A stretch of DNA of 64,000 nucleotides from Temnopleurus reevesii (Eukaryota; Echinodermata; Echinoidea; Temnopleuroida; Temnopleuridae): NCBI GenBank assembly GCA_036244855.1, contig BQKZ01001429.1, positions 24,039 to 88,038 of the forward strand, in the 5' to 3' direction. The notes beneath the pieces were generated by a model, which searched no databases, had not been told where the DNA came from, and saw only the letters and a program-made list of their open reading frames with translations. Position 1 is the first letter of the stretch. Each line of letters begins with the position of its first letter. The translations under genes were made by a program, and so were the position numbers. Shown here piece after piece: positions 1 to 11,478 of the stretch.

Positions 1-876
1 GCACATACTATCAGGCTCGTGCAATATGAGTTGCATGTTCTATAAACTCAGGTAATTGAATTGATTGGTGTTAAGTCCCAAACTTCTCAGTTTGCTCCAG
101 ACTTTGCAGTCATAATATGCACCAATGCCTACTACTTGTCCAGGGTACAGGATACTGCATACATGTACCAATCTCCTACAAGTATTAAGCATCTATTCAG
201 TGGAAGATTGGTTATAAGAAGAGAGGAGATAACAAACAACTTCATTCATTTCATGATTCGTGTCGTGCAAATAATCAAGCAAGTTGTCCATTAATGCTAT
301 GATTGCGTCTTTTTGGAATTGGTCAGGTTGTCGGAGGCTAATCCTTAAGACCGCATCACAACTTTGTGCCAGATGGCTGCAGGACATGTACATACAGTTA
401 CCTGCCACTGATTTGAATGTGCAGACTGAATTTTATCCTGTAGACCTCTGAAAAGTTTACCTACAGGAGAGTAACATTATTATCTTGATCGGCTGCAAAC
501 ATGGCATTCAAATTCTGAGTCTTGCAAGATGCTAAGTACTTGTTCTTTTGATGAAGAATTGCTCTAAAAATCTACCCTGAAGCTTCTTGATATGCCCAAA
601 GAGCTCATATGTTGACCCACTCTTCTCAATTCTTATAAATCCCTCATCATCCACCATCTATACATTCAAGTCACCTCAGTAGACAATTCCAAGCTGTATA
701 AGTTTGGTAAAAGCTGTCCATTCATGCAAGGTATGCATTCATTAAATTTTCAGGAATTTTTTTGGACATTTACAGTTCAAATGTCCTGCCAGAATCTGCA
801 CAATAATGTATCTAATCAAGTTCACATCACTGGAGACTTAAGAGTTGATCATGTTGGCTTTAAATTCTATTTCTAG
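1..876. other. Unassigned AT-rich DNA
   Basis: No repeat copy, splice-flanked exon or RNA gene was recognised here. The short open frames on both strands overlap each other, lack recognisable motifs and look like chance frames. Confidence 0.5.
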
Positions 877-878
877 CA

Positions 879-1097
879 GGTAACTCGCGTTACAATTCGG
901 TAACTCGCGTTACATGGTAACTCGCGTTACACATTTTGATGCCATTTTTTTTAATAATGGCAGTACTTATCCAGGAAAACAGTTTACTTCCAGAATCAGG
1001 GTATGATGAATTTAGAAAACTATGGTTGCCACAGAATTTCTCTCATGCACTTTCTGCAAAATTGAAAAAATGCATGTTTTCGGTAACTCGCGTTACA
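879..1097. repeat. Four copies of GGTAACTCGCGTTACA
   Basis: The exact 16-mer GGTAACTCGCGTTACA occurs at 879-894, 899-914 and 916-931, then again at 1082-1097. Each copy has GTAAC/GTTAC arms around a TCGC centre, so each is itself a short inverted repeat. Spacing is irregular (4 bp, 1 bp, 150 bp), which does not fit simple slippage. The motif contains CpGs in otherwise CpG-poor DNA. It could be an array of protein-binding sites or the debris of a repeat; function unknown. Confidence 0.8.
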
Positions 1098-1459
1098 TAG
1101 ATCAAGTGTAGACACTTGATATGATGATGAAAATTTTTGAAAGATGGAGTTGAAATTTCCTCTTGGGAATCTTAAATAGACCCAATTGCCAGTATGAATA
1201 GGATTAAAGGAAGTCCTAATCTTAATTTATCATTCCATAAATCACAATTCAAGTTAGGCATAAATTTTAGCACTTTGGAGGACAGAAAAATCTCTATCAT
1301 GTTTAAAGCTGTATCTCAGAAAATAATCATGTGAATGACCTAATTATTTTTGTTTCTTGAACTTCAATATATGGGTTAAACATAAAAATCAATTTCTTTT
1401 GGATATGATTAACTTGAAATTTTAGTGCAATGTCCACCTCCCCGTGGAATTGCCCATAG
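1098..1459. other. Unassigned AT-rich DNA
   Basis: I see no coding signal or repeat here. Confidence 0.4.
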
Positions 1460-1821
1460 TTTGTTTGAATGAAATCGACCTAGAAATGGCTTAATTATCG
1501 CAAAATGATAAATCATGCTGCGGTCGTTCTTCCTTACACAACATGCTTCACGTACAAAATGAACGCGAACTCACACACCGCAGACAATACCACCGATCGA
1601 TCGCACCGCCCAATTCAGGCCGACGCTCCCCCGTGCAAAAGCACTTAGCACACCGTAGGAATGATGGCTGATTGACGTGTTCGACATATAATACACAGAA
1701 TCTGAGCAAAAATGTACTCATAATATCCTACACAGATATATTTAGGCATGTAAAGCAACTTGTGAATACATCAGCTCTTTTAACATCACTTTCTGCATTC
1801 CGGTCATTACAAATCTATACC
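1460..1821. repeat. 360-bp dispersed repeat, copy 1
   Basis: This segment is collinear with 34151-34509 over its whole length, beginning at ttgtttgaat and ending at atctatacc. The two are most alike in a GC-richer core (about 1518-1650), which includes acacaacatgcttcacgta, cacaccgcagacaataccac and cgtgcaaaagcacttagcac. The ends show no terminal inverted repeat. In reverse complement the core contains GAGTTCGCGTTC, loosely like a Pol III B box, but I could not fit a tRNA fold. It is either an unnamed SINE-like repeat or a duplicated functional non-coding element. Confidence 0.75.
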
Positions 1822-1828
1822 ACTAATC

Positions 1829-2651
1829 AGAGATGGTTATGGTTGATTGAAAGAGAGTGTATTTATATGAGTGGGCTAAAACAAGAAGAGTGCATATAAT
1901 GACATGGCCTGTAATTTTTAATAGACCACTTACAATGTACATTTAACATGGAGTATGACATCCAGTGAAAAAGCAAAAAAAGGATCCTATTGCAAATTGA
2001 AGTGACCATGTTATGTGTTTACTAGTTGTTGTTCTATTTCAGAGCNTCTCGTTACATGCATTCTACTTACTGTTGGAATCAATACATTCTAAAAGGAGGG
2101 TTGTGTTAATCAGAGATGGTTGTGGTTGATTGAAATAGAGTATATTTATAGGAGAGGGCTAAAACAAGGAAAGTACATTCAATATTATAATGCCAAAATT
2201 CTCTAATTCTTCTCTTTGCTCTTCTTCTCTCTTAACATTTATATCTCTCAAACATTTGTTTTCCTTTATCCATCTCGTTTTATCCTTGCATTGTTTTGTT
2301 TTCTTCAAATAATAATATATACTAATATATTTTCTTTACTTTTCTTTAAAAAGATAACTTTGCTTCACTTTGTTTGTTGTTAAGGCGATTCCAACACAAG
2401 CTATGCTTCCAGGGTACTCGCCTCCTTTAATTTTTTCACTTGTCATGTTATTTTGTATTGATTATGTATATGAAAAAAGAAATAAATTCAATTCAATTCA
2501 ATACATGTAACAGAAAAAGTGGTGTGGCCTGTAATAGTCCACTTACATTTCACATGGAGTATGACATCCAGTGAAAAAGCAAAAAAGGATCCTATTGCAA
2601 ATTTAAGTGACCATGCTATGTGTTTACTAGTTGTTGTTCTATTTCAGAGCA
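1829..2651. repeat. Local duplication, second copy split by a LINE end
   Basis: Unit 1 (1829-2045) contains atcagagatggttatggttg, then ggagtatgacatccagtgaa, then tactagttgttgttctattt. The same order recurs in unit 2, where 2105-2184 matches the first part and 2523-2651 matches the rest. A roughly 320-bp insertion separates the two halves of unit 2. The insertion therefore post-dates the duplication. Confidence 0.85.
2185..2502 (+). mobile_element. 5'-truncated LINE 3' end with (ATTCA)n tail
   Basis: The insert ends in gaaaaaagaaataaattc followed by iterated attca pentamers. An A-rich AATAAA-like end with a short tandem tail is typical of CR1/L2/jockey-type LINE termini. No reverse-transcriptase reading remains, as expected for a strongly 5'-truncated copy. 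It interrupts the second unit of the surrounding duplication; the target-site duplication is unclear. Assignment to a particular LINE clade is not possible from this sequence. Confidence 0.6.
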
Positions 2652-3059
2652 AATCATTGACAAAAACAGATCAATAGAATAAACAAGGTTAAACACCTCA
2701 ATGATAAGGATAAGTTACAAACAAGATTGAAGGGTTTCACCTATTAGTATAAAAGTACAGCAAGGCAAAGTTATTTTCTTCTATGCAGAGATATTTGTTA
2801 GTACCTTGAAGGACAATATTTACCTTCTAAATTCAGAAAGAAGGTGTCTGCAATGTCGAACACTTGAAGTGCTTCATAATTACAGATTTGAATAATCATG
2901 AAAATATCAATGAAACAGATATATTTTTTTATTTATTTATGTAGAAACAGATATATTTTCAAAGAGCATCTTAAAAACAATTGTATGCTATACTGAATGT
3001 GTCTAGTATTACTGTCATAAAAATGATGACAATTTATGACAAATTTAGACCAACATTAC
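2652..3059. other. Unassigned AT-rich DNA
   Basis: No recognisable gene or repeat, apart from a short tttatttattta run near 2930. Confidence 0.4.
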
Positions 3060-3084
3060 CCTTCCACTCTTGATGTCTACACAC

Positions 3085-3202
3085 CATTTTCTCCTCCCCT
3101 CCTCCTCCCTCTTCTTTTCTTTCTATATATATATATATCTCTCTCTCTCTCTTTCTTTCTCTATCTCTCTCTCTGTCTCTCCCTCTCTATACTCTCCCTA
3201 CT
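3085..3202 (+). repeat. CT-rich low-complexity tract and TATA/CT microsatellite
   Basis: This is a pyrimidine tract with tatatatatata at 3124-3137 followed by imperfect (TC)n and (TTTC)n. Open frames across it encode only S/L/F-rich low-complexity peptides and are not genes. Confidence 0.9.
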
Positions 3203-4785
3203 ATGTCAGAATATGACAAAATATTGAGCTTGAATTCTAGGGCAGCATTTTTGCCTGACCATGCACGTCCGAGCTCATTTCCTGGAGGGATGGGGAAATG
3301 GCGCAACAGAAAGGGGTCCATATCCAAAAGGTATCAACGAATAAAAGATTTTGACTTCACTGATTCAAATCTGTGCTTGATTGAATCCAACACTAGAGTT
3401 GCATTATAGGATATTGTGCAGTTGCGCAAAATTTAATGGGATGCTTTTAGTTCTTTGCTGTTGAATTTCCATAAGTTCATATGAATCTCATATGAATCTC
3501 ATGAAGCATGATTCTTCTGAAGAAAAAGTGTTAAAAAGCCGTTTGTTAATCCTTTCAGGGGAAAAGATATTTCAAGAAAATGATGGCGTGTTGAACTTTG
3601 ATGAAGATTAAAGTGGGAAATTCACTTCATCAAGGCAACGCTGTCTAAGCTGAAATTTGTAAAAAAGTATTAGTAAGTAATCCATTCATGACGGCATTAA
3701 ATCACAGAAATCGCACGTAACGTTGGAAATGGATCTCATGTCTTCAAATTGGCAAATTTCTAATGCAAATCCTGAGTGTTTGAAGGCTGCTGATTGGCTG
3801 AATCACAATCACATGATTGAGATGGAGGTTTATCAGGAAATTTCAGCAAGTACGAGGGGATATGATAAGTAAGGGTGAAGGTTGTGAAAGAAGGTTATTT
3901 GAAGTTACAGGCAAGCATGTAGACCTATGGGTAGCAGGAGGCACATGAGAGAGAAGTTCAGCACTAGACCTATATCCACAACACAGAATTGCTAGTTTGT
4001 ATTTGATTTTATCCTGTGATCAAATAGAGACATCTTGCCCAAAGAAGTGGAAAAATTGAAGCAAAAACAAGACAAATTACTAAAGTTTTACTAAAATCAA
4101 TCTAAAAGTTATGAACAACTTTAAGAAAGATTAGAGTATGTTAACAAGTGTAATACAAATGGGGTTCCCAATCATTCAACACAAGAACTGATACCAGTCG
4201 TTCGTAAAAAGTTCTTAAAGTCTTTCACATTGTGGTGAAACACCGCACAGGACTGCATGCTTTTGAATAGCTTGTCTAAGAATAATACTAGTAATGCAAT
4301 GTCTGAATTTGAAGTTGGAATGTGGATTAAATCCATGAGGAAATTTGTTTTCCTGTTGATTCATAATGAATATCCTTTCCCCCATTTCAAAAGAAATATC
4401 ATGCATTAATGATTTTCAAATTTGTTGTATTGCTGTTTATGCATAAAATTTGTAAGATTCATTGACAACTGGTTGCTAAGCAACCCATATAACCTTCGCT
4501 GTGTTGTGCTGTGATACACCCCATTACCCAATATGCACTGCCAGAACTCACGAGTTATTACGCATGAGTACTCCTAATTATTACCCGATGACTTAATTGA
4601 ATTATAAGGTGTCTACTTGAACAGGGGGCAAGTGTCACTGATAAACTGACCTTGGGAGCCAGATCTTGTCAAGAGGGGGGTAAAAAAGGGTATAAGACCA
4701 AAAAGGGAAACCCCCTTAGATTAGTCATTCAGGGGCTGGTATCAGCTCCAGAGGTTTTAATCAAGCAAAATGTCATATTCTGCAC
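3203..4785. other. Unassigned AT-rich DNA
   Basis: Short frames occur at 3203-3409 (+) and 4215-4406 (-). They have no splice context and no motif. I see no repeat copies matching other parts of the window. Confidence 0.4.
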
Positions 4786-4789
4786 TTTG

Positions 4790-5257
4790 TCTACATCTGT
4801 CAAACAATTACAAATATCGTCAAATAGTTCATTGGACCTCTCTTTGGCATAAATTGGGACATTCGCACTACAACTAATTACTGCGATCCTGACATCGATG
4901 TCAGGATGACGGTATTCGTAGCGCAGACATGATTTTCTGGTGATATGGATCATGATCCAAATCACAGCCTTGAGTGTGATTATTTGGAAATATCACCCCG
5001 CGGACGATAGTGTGAACGGTCGGGTGATTTGATCATCCATATAATTAATATCTGCCTTGCAGATATGTGTGCAGTGATTATTTTGATACAGCGATCACTT
5101 TACTTCTAGGCACGTATCTGGATTGCTATTTGGATCACCTCTGTAGTACAAATGCTAGCTGAATAGCATAGATGTTTGAATCGCTGAATTTATAGTGTGA
5201 ATGCCCCTATTGTCTACATATGTCAGAAAGATCCTTCGACCTCTCTTTGTCATAAAG
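4790..5257. repeat. Short direct repeats flanking an inverted-repeat element
   Basis: The left flank (4790-4853) has gtctacatctgtca and ends gacctctctttggcataaa. The right flank (5212-5257) has gtctacatatgtca and ends gacctctctttgtcataaa. The inverted-repeat element at 4857-5206 lies between these two direct copies, which are far too long to be an ordinary target-site duplication. Confidence 0.65.
4857..5206. mobile_element. Palindrome-rich inverted-repeat (MITE-like) element
   Basis: The left end reads GGGACATTCGCACTA and the right end is the near inverse, TAGTGTGAATGCCCC. The match extends inward to GCGAT on both sides. Inside are a perfect 22-bp palindrome (4886-4907, centre ACATCGATGT), the 12-bp palindrome GGATCATGATCC (4947-4958), GTGATtattt/aaatATCAC (4976-4996) and ATATCTGC/GCAGATAT (5048-5066). 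There is no coding capacity. The superfamily is unknown and no clean target-site duplication is seen. Confidence 0.6.
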
Positions 5258-5614
5258 GATTCTATTTTTTTCATTCTCAGGGCCAATTTATGGAGAGATT
5301 TCACCATGCCAACGTTGCTAAATGAGGATTCTAAAAGGGAAAAACCCTGGGCAGTTGTCATGCGACTTGGTGACATATCAGTTCCGGTGGCATAATTAAG
5401 AACTATTAAGATTTTTAGTTACACCTTACGTAATCAATTAATGAATTACTTGGACAATTTTTCTTAAACAGCATGTATGGCGGCATGTCACATGCCGGAG
5501 TAAGTCATGGAGATTCTACGCAATACTGTTTCTTATGTCAAAAGTTAACAGTGAATATATAATCTATAACAATGATTTTTATTGGGAATGTATTTGAAAT
5601 GAAGGGGGTATACT
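5258..5614. other. Unassigned DNA
   Basis: No supported gene or repeat. Frames on the two strands (5155-5376 minus, 5201-5395 plus) shadow each other. Confidence 0.4.
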
Positions 5615-5930
5615 TAAAGGGGAACCAACCCCAGGAATTACCGTGCTCTCATTGAATGAAGACAAATCAGATGAACAAACTTTGAAAATTTGAGCAAATT
5701 CTGACAACCCATTCAAAAGTTAGAAATTTTTAAAGTCACAGAGATATGGCGATCCCTACCGCTCATGGGGATCTGTGCGATCGGCAAATTCGACGGAATC
5801 TGTGACGTCATGTCGGACAACTCCTCATTCACTCTGATACAAAATTTCAAATTTTCTCATTTTCTTCGGAAAACTCAACATGGATTTTAAAAGGTAGAGG
5901 TGTTGCAGGTCTATGCCACGAGAAACTATA
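5615..5930 (+). mobile_element. GGGGAACCAACCCC-type repeat, copy 1
   Basis: The repeat starts aaaggggaaccaacccc and continues with gaacaaactttgaaaatttg, gtcacagagatatggcgatc, ggggatctgtgcgatcggca and tgtgacgtcatgtcggacaa. The same series occurs in reverse complement at about 53409-53794. The gggaaccca/caaactttgaaaa opening is also shared with shorter elements at 37935, 40611 and 43516, which places it in a wider MITE-like group. Only one terminus is recognisable here. Confidence 0.75.
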
Positions 5931-6433
5931 TGTCATAAATGGATTGGTGCATATAAAATTGGACTATATAATATTTCTACTTTTTCTTACACCTTGAATA
6001 ACTGATCTTTCACTTAATGGGTGTGAAAATAAAAACTTGTGTTTTATATCCAGAAGAAAAAATAAATTTTAGGCTTGATTGTCAAGGAATACATGTATCT
6101 CTGTACATAATGTATCCCACAGACCCTGTTTTAGAGCCGAGGCTCAATATTTTGTGTGAAAAGTTTGGTAAGTGATCTCTCATTTCCATTCAGCTATCCA
6201 ATATTTGCAAATTAATATCTAGCTCACTCTGTGAAAGTACCAACGAGATATTAGCCAATCTATAAAGTGCTTGCCGACCATTAAATATTTTATGGTTATT
6301 CTTATGGGCATTTATTGATGAACCAACTAGGCATTATACCAATGATCATTATTGTGGCAGTACTGCAATTGGCACATTTATTTGACCTAGGTAATATAAA
6401 GAAGCTCTTCTTCTGAACACTGATTAGTTACAT
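5931..6433. other. Unassigned AT-rich DNA
   Basis: No gene or repeat recognised. Confidence 0.4.
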
Positions 6434-8906
6434 CAACACCTCTATGACATGAATACCAATTCACGCTTATGGGGTAATAGAGAATAATTCAAGGCTAAAC
6501 TAGAGCAGAAAGAGAAATTTCTTCTTCTTCTGTCGTTGTACAGTCCACTTTACAGAGTATACGTACAGGTTGGCAGGCAAGGTGCAGTAAGTGTTTGGAG
6601 CTTTACAGTAGATAACTAGGGTTGAGTGCAGATGTGCAAGTAAAAACAATTGTCTCCTCTAGCAGAGTTGGATGGTCTGCACTTCTTGTCTGAAGAGATT
6701 TAAGAAACAAATCTTTTCAGAATCATAAGAAACATTGATGCAAAAGAAACCTTCACCTTTCCTGACATTATTGTAAAAAAAAAATTCACAAGCCTGTGTC
6801 TAGTGCCAAAGCTAAACCAAATGTCAGTCTGTCAATTTCTACCTCTGAAACTCAGATTCATCTCTGTTTCTATAACGCTGACTTCTAAAGTTAACATGGA
6901 TTTCTGTGGAATCTCCAAACTTCATGAAGAAATTATGTTATTATTCATCACTTCAATTGACTTAAACATGTATGTCTTGGAACAAATCATAAAAAATATG
7001 CACATTTGTATGTAAATACCAATCCATTTATATTCAGGGAATGGCTAGGCAACTTTGTTCGATCCTACTCCAAGAATAGACCATAACAGAAATCAACCAT
7101 CTTTAAAGGTTATAGCACAAAAAACTTTAATATTACAAACTCAAAGAATTGGGTCTGAACAATAGGTAGGTTTACTAAAAGATAACATCTTACACATTCT
7201 CCATAAAAAGGTTGCTATAGAAAAAACCCAAAGCTTGCCCGATGCTTACCCGAGACTTACCCGACATATCAACAAGTAATGTATACTAAATGGATTCCAA
7301 ATGTCCATTTGTTACTAAATGCGTTAGCAAGAAACATTCATGTAAATTGTATATGAATCAATTAGTAAACCAACCTATTACAAAATCCTTGAAATTACAA
7401 CTCTAAACACAACCAATCTCTGTAAAATTACAAGATATTTCCATTAAATCAGCATGAATTCACAATTTCCTTCATTCTTTTGCTAATATTCATCTTGACT
7501 TTCACACACTTCACTACAAAGACAATAGAAATAATTGATTGCAGCAATAATTGAAACAATCAAAGATTAAAATTGAGAAAATCTAAAAGACCGCACCTGT
7601 TGATTCGTNATTTTTAAAACCCTTCAAAAATCCATAACTTTCTTATTTATTGTCCGATTTTGCTCAAACTTTTTTTGATATGTTCGTTTAATTTTTGCGC
7701 TTTTAATCAAACCAAGTTATTTTTGGCCTGGAGTAACCGTTTAACACCTTTAAGAATCATAGCAACTCACGCTTATGGGGAGTTGGAGACTAACTCAAGG
7801 GTAAACAAGGATTGGAAAGAGAAATTTCTTCTTCTGTCCTTGTAAAGTCCACCTCACAGAGTATACGCACAGGTTGGCAGGCACAGTACAGTAAGTGCTT
7901 GAAGCTTTACAGTAGATAACGAGGGGTGAGTGCAGATGTGCAAGTAAAAACAATTGTCTCCTCTTGCGGAGTTAGATGGTCTGCACTTCTTGTCTGGAGA
8001 GATTTTCAAAAGTGCAAAATTTAAGAAACATTTCAGCAAAAGAAACCTTCACCTTTCCTAATATTGTAACTTGTAGAAAAACCTTTCACAGGCCTGCTTC
8101 TAGCACCAAAGCCAAACCAAATGTGCAGTCTGTCAATTTCTACCTCTGAAAATCAGATTCCTATAACGCTGATTTCTAAATGAGTTAAAATAGATTTCTG
8201 TGGAATCTCCACGCTTCATGAAGAAATGATGTTAATTATTCATCACTTCAATTTACTTAAACATATGTATTGGAACCAGCAATTGAAAAGATCACATATG
8301 TAAATACCAATCAATTTGTATTCAGGGAATGACTAGACAACTTTGATCCTTCCTATTCCAAGAATAGAAGTAACGTAGCAGAAATCAACCACTTAAAGGT
8401 TATGGCACAAAAAACTTAAATACTACAAACTCAAAGAATTAGGTCTGAACAATAGGTAGGTATACTAAAAGATGTAAACTTTACGCATTCTCCATAAAGA
8501 GGTTGCTATAGATAAACCAAAAAGCTTGCCCGAGGCTTTATCGAGACTTACCCGACATATAAACAACCAATGTATACCAAATGGATTCCAATTATCAATG
8601 TCCATTTGTTACTAATTTATGCGTTTGCAAGAAACTTTCATATAAATTGTACATGAATCAATTACCAACCTATTACCGAATCGTTGAAATTACAACTCCA
8701 AACACAATTAACCCATCTCCTTTAAAAGAAATTTCCATGAAATCAACATGAATTCCCAATTCCCTTCATTCTTTTGCTATTAAACCTTCATCTTGACTTT
8801 CACAGACTTTACTACAAAGACAATAGAAATAATTGATTGCAGCAATAATTGAAACAATCAAAGATTAAAATTGAGAAAATCTAAAGACCGCACCTGTTGA
8901 TTCGTG
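6434..8906. repeat. 1.3-kb tandem duplication (two units)
   Basis: Unit 1 is 6434-7608 and unit 2 is 7741-8906. They are collinear from cacctctatgacat/cacctttaagaatcat through tcacgcttatgggg, caggttggcaggca, gtgcagatgtgcaagtaaaa and ggtctgcacttcttgtctg, to the shared end gaccgcacctgttgattcgt. Divergence is moderate, with small indels. No open frame is shared by both copies, so the unit is probably non-coding. The spacer 7609-7740 carries a fragment (ccgattttgctcaaac) resembling the GGGGAACC-type repeat. Confidence 0.9.
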
Positions 8907-9360
8907 ACAAAAACCGACAAGATCTGTCAAATTCACAGACATCCCCTAATACCCTACTTATTAAAAAAAGGCTGATTCTTGCATTCCTGGCTTTAATTCA
9001 TCTCGTTTTTGCTCTTCCTGAGCAACTGTTTGTAGTTGTCAAACGGAATTCATCCGAACACGTTGATCCTTTGCGTTTGCTTGGCAAGACGTGTCACAGA
9101 GCTCGTTCCAACTGTGACTTGGTGTTTTTGTGCCTCAATTAGTCATGGCCGGGACAGACCTAAGGGGCCTTGCATGCTGCTACACTAATTGGATTCAATA
9201 CAGTCACGGTAGAAGAAAAGAATACACACCCAGTTTTCTTCAATGTTGCATATTTTTCAAATTTTGTATAATCATTCATCAATTGTATTTTCCCACAATT
9301 TCAATGCAAAGATCTTTGTTCCCTACAATTGTGAGGACGATAATTGCTGCCCGGATAAAG
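8907..9360 (+). other. GC-richer single-copy stretch with an 81-codon frame
   Basis: This block follows the 1.3-kb duplication and matches no other part of the window. The frame 8897-9142 has a hydrophobic run (LILAFLALIHLVFA, roughly residues 26-39) preceded by KKR, so it superficially resembles a signal or anchor segment. The listed start lies in the end of the duplicated unit, there is no convincing Kozak or splice context, and I know no homologue. I treat it as probably non-coding. Confidence 0.2.
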
Positions 9361-9542
9361 AGATGCTTACTGTTTTGAAATATATAAAAAGTGTATTATT
9401 ATATGAATTCAACGCTTTCATAACAAGTGAATAGGTGAGAGCATGATCACTATTGTCTAGTTCCCTCTCAATTTTTTCTGCCGTCGTGTAATTCATTTTT
9501 AATATTTACCTCATGTATATTCTGGAATGAGTGGCAACGCTG
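9361..9542 (+). mobile_element. MITE family A (GATGCCAACCATTCC), copy 1
   Basis: The core ttcaacgctttcataacaagtgaataggtgagagcatg and the right end tattctggaatgagtggcaac match the family copies at 31568, 50364 and elsewhere. The left terminus (agatgcttactgttttgaaa) is degenerate. It has no coding capacity. Confidence 0.65.
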
Positions 9543-9924
9543 CAAGTACCTAATGTGTCAGGAGAAACGCCAGTTTGAGAGGGGGCTCAGTAAACATAAA
9601 CAAACACATGACAGCCCAATAATGTGTTCTACTTCAGTCAAGATATCTATAGCCTGCAGAAAAACAAACTGAACGCTTTCCCAGAACCATGATAGTGAAA
9701 ACATCCCCCAGCATCCGACTAATACACAATGTGATGTCATCATCAGCCTGGGTTTTTTAAACGACCCCCTGGGATTGACCTTGTTCTTGAACTCCACTTG
9801 TCAACAGGTGTATAATATGGGTGATCAGAGGGGAACATGATGCATCCAAAACAATTGTTTGTATAACAAGGTATTCATCCCTTCTCCCATGTTTACCTAT
9901 CCCACCCTCTGGAAGATGAATATA
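9543..9924. other. Unassigned DNA
   Basis: No gene recognised. The minus frame 9558-9797 has no supporting context. Confidence 0.35.
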
Positions 9925-10250
9925 AAATAATAATAATTATAATGATTTGTCTAACTTACTCAGGGTAGCCACTTCAGTCGCAAGAAACTGTTCTCCCAGC
10001 GGATCCTGTAAAACAGGGCTATCATAATTACCCCAGGTTAGTGGATTCGGACATGTATACATACAAAGGATGCAGATTTTCCACTCCATACAAAGTATGT
10101 AGATTTTCTACTCTCAGGGGAGTATTCCAGCAAAGTGCTTCATGTCTCACATTGAGTTAATCTACCAAAATAGTCACTTCTAACTGGGTCCCAATCACAC
10201 CTGGGTCAAGTGCAGCACAATGTGGATGAATTTATGCTGAAGGAAATTGA
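9925..10250 (-). mobile_element. tRNA-derived-type SINE, copy (minus)
   Basis: In reverse complement it contains catccacattgtgctgcac then tgacccaggtg, the same body as the plus-strand SINE at 35772-36052. It ends in an ATA/TAATAA microsatellite (here 9927-9950 on the plus strand). The segment gggtagccacttcagt...actgttctcccag is shared with 11165-11395. The tRNA-like head is not well preserved. Confidence 0.6.
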
Positions 10251-11164
10251 TGCCATGGGTAGGATTTTTAAATGTTGAATGTGGTGAAGAGTTCATTTTA
10301 AAAAGAAATTTGATATTACAGTACAGAACAATTAAAACATCATTGGAATGTTGTATACCTAGCATACAGTGATAGCTTTCTCCTAATTCTTCTTTTTATC
10401 ATTTTAAACGGGTGTATGCTGTAATAAAAATTAACAGAAAATTTTTAGAAACCTTGATAATTTTTTGGGAAAAAAATGAATGCAAAGGAAATGAGTTCCC
10501 ATTCATTCAATGAGAGTGGTAACTCATGTAGTACACATAATAATGTAGCTTCCACCTAATCATCCTATTTGCTCATCTAAACTGGGTAATCCGGATAAAG
10601 CTGGAATTTGGGGATTTGATCATTATTACTAAGTTCATCCAGAAACTGGACATTATCAAATGTTATTACATGAACTAATTCGCATATATTTATAAGAACA
10701 GTGTAAGGATTAAATAGAACCAACCCATTTTGATGTAATCTATCACTTTTGGAAAAGAATCAATATAATTTTCCATAATAAATCTGAACAGGTGGAAGGA
10801 AAATGATATAACAGAATTTGTCCTACAAGTGAATATCAATCAAATGTCCATTCATACTGTGAGTGATTGACCAAGTGAACAACTGACAAACTGTATGACG
10901 TCGCAGTGGGAAACGGTTTGCTGGTCAATATAAAGTTGGGGTGGGGTGCACTCCATTCTCCCATTCAGTAGAACGGGGTAGAACTTGAGAAACGGGAGAC
11001 AGATTTCAAGTATTAGATGCTCAAATCAAATCTGCAGAGATGCCACACTTCAGCAATGTACAAAATGATAAACAATTAAAAATTACAATAATGATAATAC
11101 GCTCATTCATCTAAAAACATATTTGGTTTGGCTGTTTAATTGATATCCCAATGAATATTCTGGA
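10251..11164. other. Unassigned AT-rich DNA
   Basis: No exon or repeat recognised, apart from a weak promoter-like cluster near 10.9 kb that is listed separately. Confidence 0.4.
10896..10970 (+). promoter_or_regulatory. Weak candidate promoter (CRE-like, TATA, Inr-like)
   Basis: TGACGTCG (10896-10903) lies 25 bp upstream of TATAAAG (10929-10935). Initiator-like ccattcag follows about 30 bp downstream. No convincing coding exon follows: the first ATG opens only 24 codons. Such spacing can arise by chance in AT-rich DNA. Confidence 0.15.
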
Positions 11165-11395
11165 ATTATGATAATGAAAATGATAATAATAAGAAGAATA
11201 ATAAGAAGAAGGCATCTTATTTACCCAGGGTAGCCACTTCAGTTCTTCAAACTGTTCTCCCAGAAGGCCCTGCCGCAATAACATACAGCTATCATTACCC
11301 TAGTTTATATTTGTGTTTTTATATAAGTGTACAATGGTATGCTCATTTTTCCAGTCCTGGGGAGTATTCCAGCAGGGTGTTTCAATTAAGGCACT
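11165..11395 (-). mobile_element. SINE fragment related to 9925-10250
   Basis: It shares cagggtagccacttcagt, actgttctcccag and ggggagtattccagca with the SINE at 9925-10250. It also abuts a degenerate AATAAG/AAGAAG microsatellite at 11176-11211, in the place of the SINE tail. The tRNA-like part is missing. Confidence 0.55.
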
Positions 11396-11478
11396 CACTG
11401 GAAGGCTGCATCTATACATACATGATAAGTGTAAACACCTCTAAGTGAAATCACCCAGCAAGAAAAGGAATATGAAGT

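Noticed and set aside
879..1097. CRISPR-like array
   Set aside because: Repeats are 16 bp with 1-150-bp spacers in animal DNA; neither spacing nor context fits.
10896..10970. Strong promoter at 10.9 kb
   Set aside because: CRE- and TATA-like words are present but no exon follows; kept only as a low-confidence site.
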